Below are positions 63,143 to 64,000 of a DNA stretch of 64,000 nucleotides, piece after piece; the first letter of the stretch is position 1; each line of letters opens with the position of its first letter. Made by a program: the position numbers and the translations under genes. The DNA is from Roseovarius faecimaris (lineage in GTDB: Bacteria; Pseudomonadota; Alphaproteobacteria; Rhodobacterales; Rhodobacteraceae): positions 1,308,501 to 1,372,500 of the forward strand of contig NZ_CP034348.1 in NCBI RefSeq assembly GCF_009762325.1, given 5' to 3'. Under the pieces are notes generated by a model. That model saw only the letters and a list, made by a program, of their open reading frames with translations. It searched no databases and was not told the origin of the DNA.

Positions 63143-64000
63143 ATGCCTGAATATGCCCCGCTCGATCTGCCCGAGCACCCGAAGCTCACTCATAACATCA
63201 CCCATTTCGCACGCGCGCTTCGCAAGGCCGGGCTGCCGGTGGGACCGGGGCGGGTGGTGGATGCGATCCGGGCGGTGGAAGCGGCGGGGTTCACCTCGCA
63301 GCGCGATTTTTTCTACACCCTGCGCGCCTGTTTCGTGAACCGGCCCGAGCATCGCGCGGTCTTTGCCCAGATCTTCCGGCTCTACTGGCGCGACCCGCGC
63401 TATATGGAACATATGATGGCGATGATGCTGCCCGCCATTCGCGGCGTGCAGGAGGAGCGGGCGGCACAAGCGGGCGAAAAACGCGCGGCGGAGGCGCTGC
63501 TGGATGGGCAGCAGCCCGACCTTCCCGAGGCCGACACGCAAGGGACGGACGAGGAGACGGTGATCGAGGTCGATGCCTCGCTCACCATCTCGACCGAGGA
63601 ACGCCTGCGCACGCTGGATTTCGAACAGATGAGCGTGGCCGAGATCGCCGAAGCCAAGCGTATGCTCGCCAAGCTTACCCTGCCGGTGCAGCCCTTGCCC
63701 TCGCGCCGGGGCCAGCCCAGCCATACCGGCCACCGGATCGATGCCCGCAAGACGCTGCGCGCGGCGATGCGGCGGGGGGGCGAGATGCGGCGCATTCACC
63801 TGACCAAGCCACGCCCGCGCTGGCCCAACCTGGTGGTGCTCTGCGATATCTCCGGCTCGATGAGCCAGTACAGCCGCATGGTGCTGCATTTCCTGCATGC
63901 GGTGGCCAATGAGAAAGGCGCGGGCTGGGCGAAGGTGCATGCCTTCACTTTCGGTACGCGGCTGACGAACATCACCCGGCATCTGGCGACGCGGGACGTG
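63143..64000 (+). CDS. VWA-domain protein, CoxE-like (partial)
   Basis: 286 residues are visible before the window ends; the start is MPEYAPLDLPEHPKLTHNIT at 63143. The N-terminal helical region (HFARALRKAGLPVGPGRVVD) is typical of CoxE-like proteins. The VWA domain begins near residue 230 with VVLCDISGSMSQYSRM, the MIDAS metal site DxSxS. The C-terminal part is missing. It pairs with the MoxR ATPase upstream; these pairs activate or insert metals into partner enzymes in known cases. Confidence 0.88.
   Translation, partial: MPEYAPLDLPEHPKLTHNITHFARALRKAGLPVGPGRVVDAIRAVEAAGFTSQRDFFYTLRACFVNRPEHRAVFAQIFRLYWRDPRYMEHMMAMMLPAIRGVQEERAAQAGEKRAAEALLDGQQPDLPEADTQGTDEETVIEVDASLTISTEERLRTLDFEQMSVAEIAEAKRMLAKLTLPVQPLPSRRGQPSHTGHRIDARKTLRAAMRRGGEMRRIHLTKPRPRWPNLVVLCDISGSMSQYSRMVLHFLHAVANEKGAGWAKVHAFTFGTRLTNITRHLATRDV

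Overview
The window comes from a high-GC alphaproteobacterium of the Rhodobacteraceae (Roseobacter-like). The evidence is a nuo (complex I) operon with the extra reading frames typical of Paracoccus/Rhodobacter nqo clusters, a dnaB-alr-mlaEF-radA-cvpA-purF block, a surE-pcm-nlpD block, Hint-domain and GFA proteins, and GC-rich codon use throughout. Nearly all of it is chromosomal housekeeping DNA. I saw no intact insertion sequence, CRISPR array, rRNA or functional tRNA.

Layout. 1-12324: distal part of the nuo operon (nuoG,H,I,J,K,L,M,N) with two lipoprotein-like genes, a DUF5333-like gene, a class I methyltransferase and a CMD-family protein between the subunits. 12389-15600: birA, coaX and ribonuclease J. 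15736-16572: a non-haem iron oxygenase of the HalD/BesD family, behind a GTAC-centred palindrome cluster. 16604-23432 (minus): a DEAD-box helicase, a GT2-like protein, prfC, a peptidoglycan-binding protein and a Hint protein. 23588-28167 (plus): an SDR, an AlkC-like glycosylase, an SSS-type symporter and an orphan ABC ATPase. 28168-31346: an apparently lower-GC accessory stretch with a homocysteine S-methyltransferase, a methyltransferase and an SDR. 31347-35415: tatA, tatB, a TatC-like gene, tatC, a DUF815 ATPase and an SDR, mostly overlapping. 35598-38316 (minus): surE, pcm, nlpD-like. 38512-41817: DUF4239, SDR, bioY, GFA, DUF1284 and a PulC-like gene. 41985-59047 (minus): pyrC, sensor kinase, pyrE, dnaB, (plus-strand LRR gene), alr, mlaE, mlaF, MFS-spermidine-synthase fusion, pqiA-like, coiled-coil gene, radA, cvpA, ydcZ-like, purF. 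59119-64000: a GTPase-less EF-G-like protein, DUF2189, an unknown protein, and a MoxR/VWA (CoxD/CoxE-like) pair cut by the window edge.

The most unusual items are these. (1) A protein matching EF-G domains III-V with no GTPase domain and an altered domain IV tip. (2) A four-helix TatC paralogue between tatB and the real tatC; in the same operon TatB has a polycationic tail and TatC a polyanionic tail. (3) An oxygenase of the amino-acid halogenase family that keeps the Asp ligand, so hydroxylation is expected. (4) A degenerate tRNA-like fragment in a 317-bp gap, and several dispersed repeat families. (5) A plus-strand LRR gene and an orphan sensor kinase inserted into otherwise conserved blocks. 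All functional statements rest on reading motifs by eye; no database search was run.
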